A DNA stretch of 64,000 nucleotides from Streptomyces parvus (GCF_014648875.1 NZ_BMRY01000010.1:248001-312000); one strand, 5' to 3'; shown: positions 8,035-17,320, numbered from the stretch's first letter. Numbers and translations: made by a program. The notes: a model not told the origin generated them from the letters alone.

Positions 8035-9993
8035 ATGACGACGATGTTCGACACCGTGCTGGTCGCCAACCGCGGCGAGATCGCGGTCCGGGTGATCCGG
8101 ACCCTGCGGGAGCAGGGCGTGCGCTCGGTCGCGGTCTTCAGCGACGCGGACGCGGACGCCCGGCACGTCCGGGAGGCGGACACGGCGGTACGGATCGGCC
8201 CGCCGCCCGCCGCCGAGAGCTACCTGAACGTGCCGGCGCTCCTGGAGGCGGCCCGCCGCACGGGCGCGCAGGCGGTCCACCCGGGGTACGGATTCCTGGC
8301 GGAGAACGCCGAGTTCGCGCAGGCGTGCGCGGACGCCGGGCTGGTCTTCATCGGCCCGCCCGCCGCCGCGATCGCGCTCATGGGCGACAAGATCCGGGCC
8401 AAGGAGACGGTCGCGGCGTACGGGGTCCCGGTGGTCCCCGGCTCCTCCGGCAGCGGCCTGACCGACGCCCAACTTGAGCAAGCCGCACGGGAGATCGGCA
8501 CCCCGGTCCTGCTGAAGCCCTCGGCGGGCGGCGGCGGCAAGGGCATGCGCCTGGTCCGCGACGCGGCGGTGCTGGGCGAGGAGATCGCGGCGGCGCGACG
8601 GGAGGCCCGCGCCTCCTTCGGCGACGACACCCTGCTCGTCGAGCGGTGGATCGACCGCCCGCGCCACATCGAGATCCAGGTGCTGGCCGACGCCCACGGC
8701 AACGTGATCCACCTGGGCGAGCGCGAGTGCTCGCTCCAGCGCCGCCACCAGAAGATCATCGAGGAGGCGCCGTCCGTCCTGCTGGACGAGGCGACCCGGG
8801 CGGCGATGGGCGAGGCGGCGGTCCAGGCGGCGCGCAGCTGCGGCTATGTCGGGGCGGGGACGGTGGAGTTCATCGTCCCGGGCAACGACCCGGCCTCGTA
8901 CTACTTCATGGAGATGAACACCCGCCTCCAGGTCGAGCACCCGGTGACCGAGCTGATCACCGGCCTGGACCTGGTGGAGTGGCAGCTGCGGGTGGCGGCG
9001 GGCGAGCAACTCCCGTACGCACAGAAGGACATCAGCCTGACGGGCTGGGCGATCGAGGCGAGGGTCTGCGCCGAGGACCCGTCCCGCGGCTTCCTGCCCT
9101 CCGGCGGTACGGTGCTGGCGCTGCGCGAACCGCAGGGCGGCGGGGTGCGGACGGACTCGGGGCTCAGCGAGGGCGTGCCGGTGGGCAGCCTGTACGACCC
9201 GATGCTGTCGAAGGTCATCGCGTACGGCCCCGACCGCGCGACGGCGATCCGCAAGCTGCGGGCGGCCCTGGCGGACACGGTGATCCTGGGCGTCCCGACC
9301 AACGCGGGCTTCCTGCGCCGCCTGTTGGCGCACCCGGACGTGGTCGCGGGCAACCTGGACACCGGTCTGGTGGAGCGCGAGGCCGAGGGCCTGGTGCCGG
9401 ACGGCGTCCCGGACGAGGTGTACGCGGCGGCTGCGGCGGTACGCCTCGACGCCCTGGCCCCCCGGCCGGACGCGGGCGGCTGGACGGACCCGTTCTCGGT
9501 GCCGAGCGGGTGGCGTACGGGGGGTGTGCGGGCGCCGCTGGCGTTCCCGTTGCGAGTAGCGGGACATGAACCCGTTGCTCAGGGCTCCCCGGTCTCCGCG
9601 ACGGTCGGGCCCGACCGGGTGACGATCGAACTCGAAGGTACGGTCGCCCACTTCCACCGCTCGGGCGACTGGCTCGGCCGGGACGGCGACACCTGGCACG
9701 TCCAGGACCACGACCCGGTGGAGGCGTCCCTGAGCGGGGCGGGCCGGAGCGGGGCGGACACGCTGGCGGCGCCGATGCCCGGCACGGTCACGGTGGTGAA
9801 GGTGGCCGTCGGGGACGAGGTCGAGGCGGGTCAGAGCCTGCTCGTGGTGGAGGCGATGAAGATGGAGCACGTGATCTCGGCCCCGCACGCGGGGACGGTG
9901 ACGGAGCTGGACGTCACGGCGGGCGCGACGGTCGCGATGGACCAGGTCCTGGCGGTCGTGGTTCCGGCGTCGGCGGACGGGGAGGACGCGTGA
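8035..9993 (+). CDS. Acyl-CoA carboxylase alpha subunit (biotin carboxylase + BCCP)
   Basis: The 652-aa protein has an N-terminal biotin carboxylase (FDTVLVANRGEIAVRVIRT; ATP-grasp glycine loop SAGGGGKGM; EMNTRLQVEHPVTE) and a C-terminal biotinyl domain with VEAMKMEHV, Lys609 being the biotin site. It carboxylates biotin with ATP and bicarbonate and pairs with the beta subunit 7 bp upstream. ATG 8035 follows GAGGAACAG; the frame is open further upstream but that is inside the beta gene. Its stop overlaps the HMG-CoA lyase start (GTGA at 9990), which suggests translational coupling. Confidence 0.92.
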   Translation: MTTMFDTVLVANRGEIAVRVIRTLREQGVRSVAVFSDADADARHVREADTAVRIGPPPAAESYLNVPALLEAARRTGAQAVHPGYGFLAENAEFAQACADAGLVFIGPPAAAIALMGDKIRAKETVAAYGVPVVPGSSGSGLTDAQLEQAAREIGTPVLLKPSAGGGGKGMRLVRDAAVLGEEIAAARREARASFGDDTLLVERWIDRPRHIEIQVLADAHGNVIHLGERECSLQRRHQKIIEEAPSVLLDEATRAAMGEAAVQAARSCGYVGAGTVEFIVPGNDPASYYFMEMNTRLQVEHPVTELITGLDLVEWQLRVAAGEQLPYAQKDISLTGWAIEARVCAEDPSRGFLPSGGTVLALREPQGGGVRTDSGLSEGVPVGSLYDPMLSKVIAYGPDRATAIRKLRAALADTVILGVPTNAGFLRRLLAHPDVVAGNLDTGLVEREAEGLVPDGVPDEVYAAAAAVRLDALAPRPDAGGWTDPFSVPSGWRTGGVRAPLAFPLRVAGHEPVAQGSPVSATVGPDRVTIELEGTVAHFHRSGDWLGRDGDTWHVQDHDPVEASLSGAGRSGADTLAAPMPGTVTVVKVAVGDEVEAGQSLLVVEAMKMEHVISAPHAGTVTELDVTAGATVAMDQVLAVVVPASADGEDA

Positions 9994-10961
9994 GCGCGCA
10001 AGGACTCCCCATGAAGGTCCCGGCGCCGGGTCTGCCCGCCCGGGTCCGCATCCACGAGGTGGGCGCGCGGGACGGCCTGCAGAACGAGAAGGGGACCGTC
10101 CCGACCGAGGTGAAGGCGGAGTTCATCCGCCGCCTGGCGGTGGCGGGCCTGACGACCATCGAGGCGACGAGCTTCGTGCACCCGAAGTGGGTGCCCCAAC
10201 TGGCCGACGCGGAGCAGCTGTTCCCGCTCCTCGGCGACATCGCCGACGTGGGGGACGTGTCCCTCCCCGTCCTGGTCCCGAACGAACGGGGCCTGGACCG
10301 GGCGCTGGCGCTCGGGGCGCGGTCGATCGCGGTGTTCGGCTCGGCGACGGAGACGTTCGCAGCCCGCAACCTGAACCGTACGGTCGACGAGTCGCTGGCG
10401 ATGTTCGAGCCGGTGGTGGCCCGCGCGAAGGCGGACAAGGTCCAGGTGCGCGGGTACCTGTCGATGTGCTTCGGCGACCCGTGGGAGGGCGCGGTCCCGG
10501 TCGCCCAGGTGGTGAAGGTGGCCAAGGCGCTGATGGACCTGGGCTGCGACGAGCTGTCGCTGGGCGACACGATCGGGGTGGCGACGCCGGGCCACGTGGC
10601 GGCGCTGCTGACAGCCCTGAACGAGGCGGGCGTTCCCACAGAGGCGATCGGCGTCCACTTCCACGACACGTACGGCCAGGCACTGTCGAACACCCTGGCC
10701 GCGCTTCAGCACGGCGTGACGACGGTGGACGCCTCCGCGGGCGGCCTGGGCGGCTGCCCGTACGCGAAGAGCGCCACGGGGAATCTCGCCACCGAGGACC
10801 TGGTCTGGATGCTCGAAGGACTGGGCATCGAGACCGGCGTCGACCTGGCCGAACTGACCGCCACCAGCGTCTGGCTGGCCGGACACCTGGGCCGGCCGAG
10901 CCCGTCCCGCACGGTCCGCGCCCTGACCCCTCCCTCTTCTTCCGCCTCCCACAAGGAGTGA
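9990..10961 (+). CDS. hmgL: Hydroxymethylglutaryl-CoA lyase
   Basis: The 323-aa TIM-barrel protein begins RIHEVGARDGLQNEKG, with the metal and substrate residues of the HMGL family, has GCDELSLGDTIGVATPG and HFHDTYGQAL (metal His pair), and carries the active-site Cys loop GGLGGCPYA. It cleaves HMG-CoA to acetyl-CoA and acetoacetate, the last step of leucine breakdown. It starts with GTG at 9990 overlapping the previous stop. The next gene follows after 7 bp, so all four genes look like one transcript. Confidence 0.92.
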   Translation: MSAQGLPMKVPAPGLPARVRIHEVGARDGLQNEKGTVPTEVKAEFIRRLAVAGLTTIEATSFVHPKWVPQLADAEQLFPLLGDIADVGDVSLPVLVPNERGLDRALALGARSIAVFGSATETFAARNLNRTVDESLAMFEPVVARAKADKVQVRGYLSMCFGDPWEGAVPVAQVVKVAKALMDLGCDELSLGDTIGVATPGHVAALLTALNEAGVPTEAIGVHFHDTYGQALSNTLAALQHGVTTVDASAGGLGGCPYAKSATGNLATEDLVWMLEGLGIETGVDLAELTATSVWLAGHLGRPSPSRTVRALTPPSSSASHKE

Positions 10962-10968
10962 GCAACCC

Positions 10969-12135
10969 ATGCCTTTGGACCACCGGCTGACCGCCGAACA
11001 CGAGGAACTGCGCCGCACGGTCGAGGCGTTCGCGCACGATGTGATCGCGCCGAAGATCGGCGACCTGTACGAGCGCCATGAGTTCCCGTACGAGATCGTG
11101 CGCGAGATGGGCCGCATGGGCCTGTTCGGGCTGCCGTTCCCGGAGGAGTACGGCGGGATGGGCGGCGACTACCTGGCGCTCGGGATCGCCCTGGAGGAGC
11201 TGGCCCGGGTCGACTCCTCGGTGGCGATCACCCTGGAGGCCGGGGTCTCGCTGGGCGCGATGCCGCTGCACCTGTTCGGCACGGAGGAGCAGAAGCGCCA
11301 GTGGCTGCCCAAGCTGTGCGCGGGCGAGGCGCTGGGCGCGTTCGGCCTGACCGAGCCGGACGGCGGCTCGGACGCGGGCGGCACGCGGACGACGGCCGTG
11401 CTGGACGAGGCGACGAACGAGTGGGTCATCAACGGCTCGAAGTGCTTCATCACCAACTCCGGCACGGACATCACGGAGCTGGTGACGGTCACGGCGGTCA
11501 CGGGCCGCAAGGAGGACGGCCGCCCGCTGATCTCCGCGATCATCGTCCCCTCGGGCACCCCCGGCTTCACGGTCGCGGCCCCCTACTCCAAGGTCGGCTG
11601 GAACGCCTCGGACACCCGCGAGCTGTCCTTCACGGACGTCCGCGTCCCGGCGGCGAACCTCCTGGGCGAACAGGGCCGGGGCTACGCCCAGTTCCTGCGC
11701 ATCCTGGACGAGGGCCGCATCGCGATCTCGGCCCTCGCCACGGGTCTGGCCCAGGGCTGCGTGGACGAGTCGGTGAAGTACGCGGCCGAGCGCCACGCCT
11801 TCGGCAGGCCGATCGGCGCGAACCAGGCCATACAGTTCAAGATCGCCGACATGGAGATGCGCGCCCACATGGCCCGCATCGGCTGGCGCGACGCGGCCTC
11901 GCGCCTGGTCGCGGGCGAACCGTTCAAGAAGGAGGCGGCGATCGCGAAGCTGTACTCCTCGACGGTCGCGGTGGACAACGCCCGGGACGCCACACAGATC
12001 CACGGCGGGTACGGCTTCATGAACGAGTACCCGGTGGCCCGGATGTGGCGCGACTCGAAGATCCTGGAGATCGGCGAGGGCACGAGCGAGGTCCAGCGGA
12101 TGCTGATCGCCCGGGAGCTGGGGCTGCCGGGCTGA
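10969..12135 (+). CDS. acdH: Acyl-CoA dehydrogenase (isovaleryl-CoA type)
   Basis: The 388-aa protein has the ACAD N-domain (LRRTVEAFAHDVIAPK), signature 1 (FGLTEPDGGSDAGG) and signature 2 (QIHGGYGFMNEYPVARMWRDSKI). FAD and ETF are the expected cofactors. With the carboxylase and HMG-CoA lyase it completes the leucine route isovaleryl-CoA to 3-methylcrotonyl-CoA to HMG-CoA; the substrate is inferred from this context. It is the last gene of the operon, with a hairpin 26 bp after its stop. Confidence 0.9.
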   Translation: MPLDHRLTAEHEELRRTVEAFAHDVIAPKIGDLYERHEFPYEIVREMGRMGLFGLPFPEEYGGMGGDYLALGIALEELARVDSSVAITLEAGVSLGAMPLHLFGTEEQKRQWLPKLCAGEALGAFGLTEPDGGSDAGGTRTTAVLDEATNEWVINGSKCFITNSGTDITELVTVTAVTGRKEDGRPLISAIIVPSGTPGFTVAAPYSKVGWNASDTRELSFTDVRVPAANLLGEQGRGYAQFLRILDEGRIAISALATGLAQGCVDESVKYAAERHAFGRPIGANQAIQFKIADMEMRAHMARIGWRDAASRLVAGEPFKKEAAIAKLYSSTVAVDNARDATQIHGGYGFMNEYPVARMWRDSKILEIGEGTSEVQRMLIARELGLPG

Positions 12136-12161
12136 GCTGCCGGCTCCCGCACTGCCTGCTG

Positions 12162-12203
12162 CCGCCCCGTCCGCCGTGGATCACTCCACGGCGGACGGGG
12201 CGG
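12162..12203 (+). terminator. Intrinsic hairpin ending the leucine catabolic operon
   Basis: A perfect 19-bp stem (left arm 12162-12180, CCGCCCCGTCCGCCGTGGA; right arm 12185-12203) encloses a TCAC loop. There is no T-run, as is usual for Streptomyces terminators. Confidence 0.85.
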
Positions 12204-12312
12204 TCGTGTCGGTGAGGAACGCCCGTCAGACCTCCCGCATCGGGCCCCGTCCGGGCCCGGGGCCCCGCGAATTCACTGTCCGGGAGAGGGGTCCGTGCGG
12301 GAGGCTGCATGT

Positions 12313-12873
12313 GTGATCGAGCGAGAAACCGCCATCCGGACCGTCGAGGCCCAGCTGGAACGCGACTACCTACAGTGGCGGGCCACCGGAGTGGACGCGC
12401 TGCGGATGGCCGTGGTCGATGTCGAGGAGCACGAGCTGGTGTGGATCGTCTCCTGGACCTCCGAGGAGTTCGTCCGCACCGGAAACCCGGAGTTCATGCT
12501 GGCCGGCAACGGGCCGTACCTGGTCGACCGTGTCGACGGCGGCCTGCACCGGATCGGCGTCGTCTCCGCGCTGACCGGGGAGTGGGAGGCCGACTACCGG
12601 GCCCGGATTCGCGGGCTGCCGGTGCGCACGGCGGTGGACGACCTGCACGATGCGCTCTGCGAAGCCGCCGCCGCGCGCGGACGCATGTACGCGGCGCGGG
12701 TACTGCGCCGGAGGCTGCCCGTGCTCTCGCCCGCGGAGGCCCTCGCCTACGTCAGCGCGTTGCTGACGGGTGACGCACCCGCGCATCTCGTGGCTGTGGC
12801 CACCGGGGAACTCGTGGAGCCTCTCAACCCCGTGCTCGCGGTGGAGACGGTGACGAAGGGCGAGCAGTCGTGA
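12313..12873 (+). CDS. YrhB/Imm35-like domain protein
   Basis: The product is about 186 aa. Residues ~30-80 carry the pattern ELVWIVSWTSEEFVRTG and LAGNGPYLVDRVDGGLHRIG, which I recognise as the YrhB (immunity protein 35) type: a short alpha/beta domain seen as a chaperone-like protein or as polymorphic-toxin immunity. The C-terminal half is helical and unrecognised. GTG 12313 has GGGAGG 8 nt upstream; GTG 12295 in the same frame lacks a good site. No toxin gene is adjacent, so it may be an orphan immunity gene or serve another role. Confidence 0.65.
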   Translation: MIERETAIRTVEAQLERDYLQWRATGVDALRMAVVDVEEHELVWIVSWTSEEFVRTGNPEFMLAGNGPYLVDRVDGGLHRIGVVSALTGEWEADYRARIRGLPVRTAVDDLHDALCEAAAARGRMYAARVLRRRLPVLSPAEALAYVSALLTGDAPAHLVAVATGELVEPLNPVLAVETVTKGEQS

Positions 12874-13180
12874 TCACGCGAGCGCATGCCGCACGGCAAG
12901 GCCGTGCGCTACCGGCAGCGGGCCTCGATCGGGGATGACCGGCTGGTCATCGACATGCTGGTCGGGACCCTTGGCCCGCTCGTGACCGGCGGGCAGCCCA
13001 CCTTCCGGTGCCGCGCCGTCCTTGGCCGTGACGCACCGGGCGCGCGATGCCCCGGTCACCGGTGTGCCGGCCGGCGGTTGCCGCGCGTGTCGGTCGTCAC
13101 TGCGCCTGATCGGAACGGTTCGCTGTAGTCGGGCGGGGACGGGCCGGTGCACGGCAGGGTCGACAAGGAAAGGAGGCCAC
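12874..13180. other. 307 bp between genes, no feature recognised
   Basis: The stretch has short open frames on both strands, but none shows a family motif or a convincing ribosome site. The last 10 bases contain AAGGAGG, the ribosome site of the following AraC gene. Confidence 0.5.
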
Positions 13181-14050
13181 ATGATCTCGGCACTCAACCG
13201 GCTGACCGACCTCGTGGAGGATCAGCTCGCCGAGGAGTTCGACATCCGCGAACTGGCAGCAGAGCTCGGCACAACCGCGTACCACCTGCGCCGGATGTTC
13301 TCCTCGCTGGCGGGCATGCCGCTGTCGGAGTACGTGCGCCGGCGGCGCATGACCGTCGCCGCCGGTGACGTCGTGCGACGCGAGGACGATCTGCTGACTG
13401 TCGCCGTCCGGCACGGCTACGGATCGACCGAGGCGTTCGGCCGCGCGTTCCGCGCGGTCCACGGCGCCACCCTCAGCGACGTACGCCGAGACGGAGGCCC
13501 CTTGCGTACCCAGCCCAAGCTCAGGTTCCACCTGACCGTCGAAGGGAGCATCCCCATGGACACCCGCCTCGTCGACCACCCCGCGTTCCGCCTGATCGGA
13601 CACGCGGCCCGCGTCCCGCTCATCCACGAAGGCGTCAACCCGCACATTCAGGAGCACATCGCCGCCTTGCCGCCCACCGAGCACGCCCGGCTCAAGTCCC
13701 TCAGCGAGACCGAACCGGCCGGCCTGCTCCAGATCAGCGACGGTCTGGAGCCAGATGCCACGGAAGGAAGCGAGCTGACCTATCTGCACGGCGTGGCCGC
13801 CCGCCAGAGCACCCCGGCCCCCGAGGACCTCGATGCCATCGAGGTACCCGCGGGCAAGTGGGCGGTCTTCCGCACCGACGGCCCCCACCCGCAGGCCCTG
13901 CAGGCAGCCTGGGCCGCGACCGCCACCGAGTGGTTCCCCTCCAACCCGTGGCGCCTGCGCCCCGGCCCCTCGATTGTCGCGACCCTGGATCGCTCCCAGG
14001 ACTTCAGCACCGCCACGTGCGAGCTGTGGCTCCCGGTCGAACCGGCCTGA
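13181..14050 (+). CDS. AraC-family regulator with GyrI-like effector domain
   Basis: The 289-aa protein has two N-terminal HTH motifs of the AraC/XylS class (residues ~8-105: FDIRELAAELGTTAYHLRRMF, then TVAVRHGYGSTEAFGRAFRAVHG). From residue ~125 a GyrI-like/SOUL-type ligand domain follows (MDTRLVDHPAFRLIGHAARVP, with IEVPAGKWAVFRTDG). This is the Rob/SoxS-like arrangement of small-molecule sensing regulators. ATG 13181 follows AAGGAGG at ideal spacing. The gene is followed by a strong hairpin, so it appears monocistronic; its targets are unknown. Confidence 0.85.
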   Translation: MISALNRLTDLVEDQLAEEFDIRELAAELGTTAYHLRRMFSSLAGMPLSEYVRRRRMTVAAGDVVRREDDLLTVAVRHGYGSTEAFGRAFRAVHGATLSDVRRDGGPLRTQPKLRFHLTVEGSIPMDTRLVDHPAFRLIGHAARVPLIHEGVNPHIQEHIAALPPTEHARLKSLSETEPAGLLQISDGLEPDATEGSELTYLHGVAARQSTPAPEDLDAIEVPAGKWAVFRTDGPHPQALQAAWAATATEWFPSNPWRLRPGPSIVATLDRSQDFSTATCELWLPVEPA

Positions 14051-14067
14051 CACAGGGGATCGCAACC

Positions 14068-14101
14068 GGGCCCGGCGCTCCATCGGCGGAGCGCCGGGCC
14101 C
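14068..14101 (+). terminator. Intrinsic hairpin after the AraC gene
   Basis: A perfect 14-bp stem, GGGCCCGGCGCTCC (14068-14081) with GGAGCGCCGGGCCC (14088-14101), and a 6-nt loop lie 17 bp past the stop. Confidence 0.8.
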
Positions 14102-14309
14102 CACCGGTGCCGGCTGCGATCACGCCGGTACCCATGGCGGAACGAAGGGCACCTGCGCGGGATTCCAACCCGGCGTAAGCCCCGTTCGGGCTGGTCAACG
14201 AATCCCGTCGGTCAAAAGACCGGTGCGACGGTGGTCGACAGATGTCTTTCATGGCATACGAGATCATGGGCGCGGACCGATCGGGGAAGACACGGGGGGC
14301 AGAGGCATC

Positions 14310-15704
14310 ATGGTGGCTTTCCACGCATCCGCGCTGGAGGGAGTGGCCCGAAATCCGGCGCTGCCGACGCCGCTGCTGCTGCGCATGCTCGCCTTCGGGG
14401 CAGACGGTGACCGGCCGCCCCGTGACGTTCTTCACCGGGCCGGACTCCCCGAGTCGGCCGTCGCGCTGATCCTGGCCCACCCGAACCCGGGAGCTCGGAT
14501 CGATTTCGCCATGAGTGCCAAAGCGGAGCCTGCACAGCGGGCTCGGCTCGCGGACGATCCTTCTCCCAAGGTGCGCGCGGCTCTCGCATGTGGACCCGAG
14601 GTGTACGTTCCGCGCGCAGAGATCGCGCCGCTCTCGGATGCCGTGTGCGCCCGTCTGCTCGACGACCCCGATCATTCCGTACGCGCGGCCCTGCTGGAGT
14701 CGCCCCATCTGGCGCCACCGTTCGTGGCATCGATGGCCACTCATCACCGTGCGGCAGCACGCCGGGAAGCGGTGCGTGCATGGCAGGCCCTGTCGGCGAG
14801 CGAGCAGTCGGCGCTGCTGGCCGACCCCGACCCCGAGGTGCGACGGGTCGCCGGGCTGCAGGAGTGCCGGCGGGACGCCCGCGTGACCGCCGACCTCCTC
14901 CGAGACCCGAAGTCCGCCGCCGAGGCGCTGCGCCGCGGGCTCCTTGACCGTGCCGACGCCGAGCGGTGCATCGCCGAGCGGACGCACCTGGCCTACCTCG
15001 CCGAGAACCCGTCGCTGCCCGCCGACCTCGTGGACCGGCTTGCCGTGGACCCCGACGAAGCCGTACGGCTCACCGTCTCCCTTCGGCCCGAGCTGGACGA
15101 GACGCGGCGCATGGCCATCGACTTCACGGCCGGGGACCGCGACAGGGGCGACGGCGTGTGGTGGGTACGGGTTGGGCTCGCCGACCCCGAGGTAATGCGC
15201 CGGGCCGCGACCTCCGCTCACCCGCTGCTCCAGCGCGCCGCCGCCCGAAGCCCCCATCTGCCGCCTGACCTGCTGCGCCTGCTTGCACGCGTCGAGGACC
15301 CGGTGGTGGAGAACCTCCTGGGCATTCACCACCCCGATACTCCGGAGGAGGTCCTGATGCGGGTGTTCGCGCGGCTGGGTGGGACGTTCTCCGCCTGGAT
15401 GGCGGAGACGCACCCTCGATTCCCCCGCGAGGGCCTGGCCGCCCGCTACGCGAACCACCCCGACGGGAACTACCGCCGGCTGGCCGTGCGGGATCCGGCC
15501 GCCACGCCGGAGCTGATCGAACGGCTCAGCCACGACCCCGTCGTCTGGACGCGTCAGGCAGCGGCCCGCGACCCGCGCCTCCCGTTCCATCGGCTCCGCG
15601 AGGCCCTCCTCGTCCCCGACCTGGCATCCAGCGCGGGTGCCAACCCGGCGCTCCCCGAGGACGAGATGGCCGCCGTCCTGGACCGGGCCGGCGTTCCCGC
15701 CTGA
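14310..15704 (+). CDS. Leucine-rich repeat variant (LRV/HEAT-like) protein
   Basis: The 464-aa protein has no signal peptide or membrane segment. It is built of about 12-14 degenerate units of the form NPxLPxxLLxxLAxDPxxxVRxxxA, for example NPSLPADLVDRLAVDPDEAV, HPLLQRAAARSPHLPPDLL and DPAATPELIERLSHDPVVW. This is the LRV/ARM-like solenoid, a cytoplasmic scaffold for protein or nucleic acid contacts. The partner is unknown. ATG 14310 has AGAGG just upstream at 14301-14305. Related proteins are often multi-copy in Streptomyces accessory regions (family knowledge). Confidence 0.8.
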   Translation: MVAFHASALEGVARNPALPTPLLLRMLAFGADGDRPPRDVLHRAGLPESAVALILAHPNPGARIDFAMSAKAEPAQRARLADDPSPKVRAALACGPEVYVPRAEIAPLSDAVCARLLDDPDHSVRAALLESPHLAPPFVASMATHHRAAARREAVRAWQALSASEQSALLADPDPEVRRVAGLQECRRDARVTADLLRDPKSAAEALRRGLLDRADAERCIAERTHLAYLAENPSLPADLVDRLAVDPDEAVRLTVSLRPELDETRRMAIDFTAGDRDRGDGVWWVRVGLADPEVMRRAATSAHPLLQRAAARSPHLPPDLLRLLARVEDPVVENLLGIHHPDTPEEVLMRVFARLGGTFSAWMAETHPRFPREGLAARYANHPDGNYRRLAVRDPAATPELIERLSHDPVVWTRQAAARDPRLPFHRLREALLVPDLASSAGANPALPEDEMAAVLDRAGVPA

Positions 15705-15913
15705 CCGCCGGGCGGAACCGACTTGCTCGCACCCCGAAGTGAAGGCTCCGATCCATCGACCAGCGGTTGGTATCTGGGTTCACAGGTCAACGGCGGCGGT
15801 GCGGAGTGCTGTTGAGCTGGGTCGTCAACTCGCGGTTCGTGGCTCGGGATGCCTAAAAGTCTTCTTCGCGTTCGGAGAGCTGTTCGATGCCTCGGGAGCG
15901 CCCTCTCTTCGGC

Positions 15914-16765
15914 TCACGACCGCGCGGGCTGGTTGGCGATCAGGAGGGTGACGTCGGCGGGGCGGAAGCCCAGGCGGGTGTAGATGCGGGCGACGACGTC
16001 CTCCGCGTAGGCGAGGAAGACGGTGTGCACCCCGTGGTCGCGGGCGTGGGTGGCCAGGGCTGCTGTGACGGCGGCGGCGAGGCCCTGGCGGCGGGCCGTG
16101 GGCAGCGTGCCGACGCCGCCGATCTCGGTCGCGCCGTTCGCCGGGTGGTAGTGGCCGGCGGCGAGCGGGGTGCCGTCCGGGGCGAGGGCGGCCATGAGTG
16201 TCTTGTGCCCGGCGCGGATGGCGGGGCGGGTCGTTGCCACCGTGCCGTTCGCGGCCAGCTCCCCGGCCACCGCAGACAGTTCCGCGCGGCCCGCCACGCC
16301 CACTGCGGTGCCCGCATCGGCGAAGGCCAGGCGGGGAAGGGCGAGGGCTGCGGGGAGGGCCGGGTCGTCAGCCGTCAGGGGGCGGATCGTGACGCCGTCC
16401 GGCAGGGGAAGCGGGGGCAGCGCCCGGTCCGGGTCGAGGGCCATCAGCGGGCGTTCCTGGACCGGGAGTCCGGCGGCCTCGATCCGGGCGCGCAGCGTCG
16501 GCGCCGCTTCGGCGAGCCACTCGAAGGCTTCCGGCACTCCCCGTTCGCGCTGCCGTGCGCGCACCCGGGAGATGTCCGCGGCGGTGACGGCCCCAGAGCC
16601 CTCCGCGGTGGGCTGTGCGTGACTCGGGCCGCCGTAGTACGGGGTTCCCGGCTGGTTCCGTACGAACAGTCGCAACGGGCCGAACGCCTCCGCGTCGGCG
16701 AACAGCAGGGGCACGGTGGCGTAGTACTGCTCGATACGGGCACGCAGCGACAGGTCGTCGTTCAT
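15914..16765 (-). CDS. GNAT-family N-acetyltransferase
   Basis: The 283-aa protein has an N-terminal ~115-residue extension and a C-terminal GNAT fold: TIRPLTADDPALPAAL, then the acetyl-CoA loop TEIGGVGTLPTARRQGLAAAVT and IYTRLGFRPADV. The substrate is not evident; the N-terminal segment (LRLFVRNQPGTPYYGGPS) could be a degenerate second GNAT-like lobe. The gene stands alone, convergent to the LRV gene with a ~200 bp gap in which I see nothing else. Confidence 0.82.
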   Translation of the reverse strand: MNDDLSLRARIEQYYATVPLLFADAEAFGPLRLFVRNQPGTPYYGGPSHAQPTAEGSGAVTAADISRVRARQRERGVPEAFEWLAEAAPTLRARIEAAGLPVQERPLMALDPDRALPPLPLPDGVTIRPLTADDPALPAALALPRLAFADAGTAVGVAGRAELSAVAGELAANGTVATTRPAIRAGHKTLMAALAPDGTPLAAGHYHPANGATEIGGVGTLPTARRQGLAAAVTAALATHARDHGVHTVFLAYAEDVVARIYTRLGFRPADVTLLIANQPARS

Positions 16766-16810
16766 GCGGTCATCCCATCACGGTGAGGTGGCGCGCCCCA
16801 TCCGGGGATG

Positions 16811-16842
16811 CGGCGGGGTCCTCGCCGGGGCGGGCCCCGCCG
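16811..16842 (-). terminator. Possible hairpin after the small gene at 16846
   Basis: CGGCGGGG (16811-16818) pairs with CCCCGCCG (16835-16842), just past the stop of the minus-strand gene. The stem is short and GC-rich, so confidence is low. Confidence 0.35.
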
Positions 16843-16845
16843 GCG

Positions 16846-17320
16846 TTACGGCCGTACCTCCGACGCGACCTCGAACGGTCCCTCGGCGACCGCCACGCAC
16901 GGGACGACGTCCGATACCGCGCCCGCCGCCAGGCCTGACTCACAGAGCCGGCCGCCGCCCTCGCGCAGGTCGAGGTGGAAGCGGGTCTTCTTGCCGTCCT
17001 GCTTGAGGTGGTGGATGCGCTCGTCCGTGTAGCCGAGGCTGTTCAGCGTCTTCCGGACCTTGGCGGGCGTGGGGTCCGCGACCTTCTGCAGCGCCGCGAT
17101 GACGCGCTGTTCGTGGTGGGCGCTCACACACCAGTCGCGGTCGTCCAACTCCGCCTCGGGCCCAGTGGGGAAGGCGGGCTCGATCGGGTCGGCCGGGGGC
17201 GTTTCCCCGGGGGCGATGGTCTCCGGCTCCGCCGTATCGGGCTTGCCCGCGCCGGTGGGTCTCCGCGAGAAGGCGCCGGCCGGGGGTGAACTTGCTGATG
17301 GGGCTACGGATTTGTGTCAT
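16846..17320 (-). pseudogene. Small secreted-type protein, apparently frameshifted in its N-terminal part
   Basis: The 3' part (from about 17148 down to 16846) reads convincingly as protein: DWCVSAHHEQRVIAALQKVA, PTPAKVRKTLNSLGYTDERI, HHLKQDGKKTRFHLDLREGG, ending EGPFEVASEVRP. The same frame stays protein-like upstream (PTGAGKPDTAEPETIAPGE) to a stop at 17317-17319 but offers only a TTG start at 17148. The best ATG, at 17320, begins MTQIRSPISKFTPGRRLLAE in another frame. A single frame change near 17260-17285 would join the two into a typical small lipoprotein, with PTGAGKPD resembling a lost lipobox. It could also be a shorter real gene from TTG 17148. I know no family for it. Confidence 0.45.

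Noticed and set aside
6360..8183. 607-aa open frame antisense to the carboxylase beta gene
   Set aside because: Shadow of a strongly coding gene on the other strand; composition is unnatural and no family is seen.
12886..13128. 80-aa open frame between the YrhB-like and AraC genes
   Set aside because: No ribosome site, no recognisable motif and arginine/glycine-rich; it may be a decayed fragment but there is no support.
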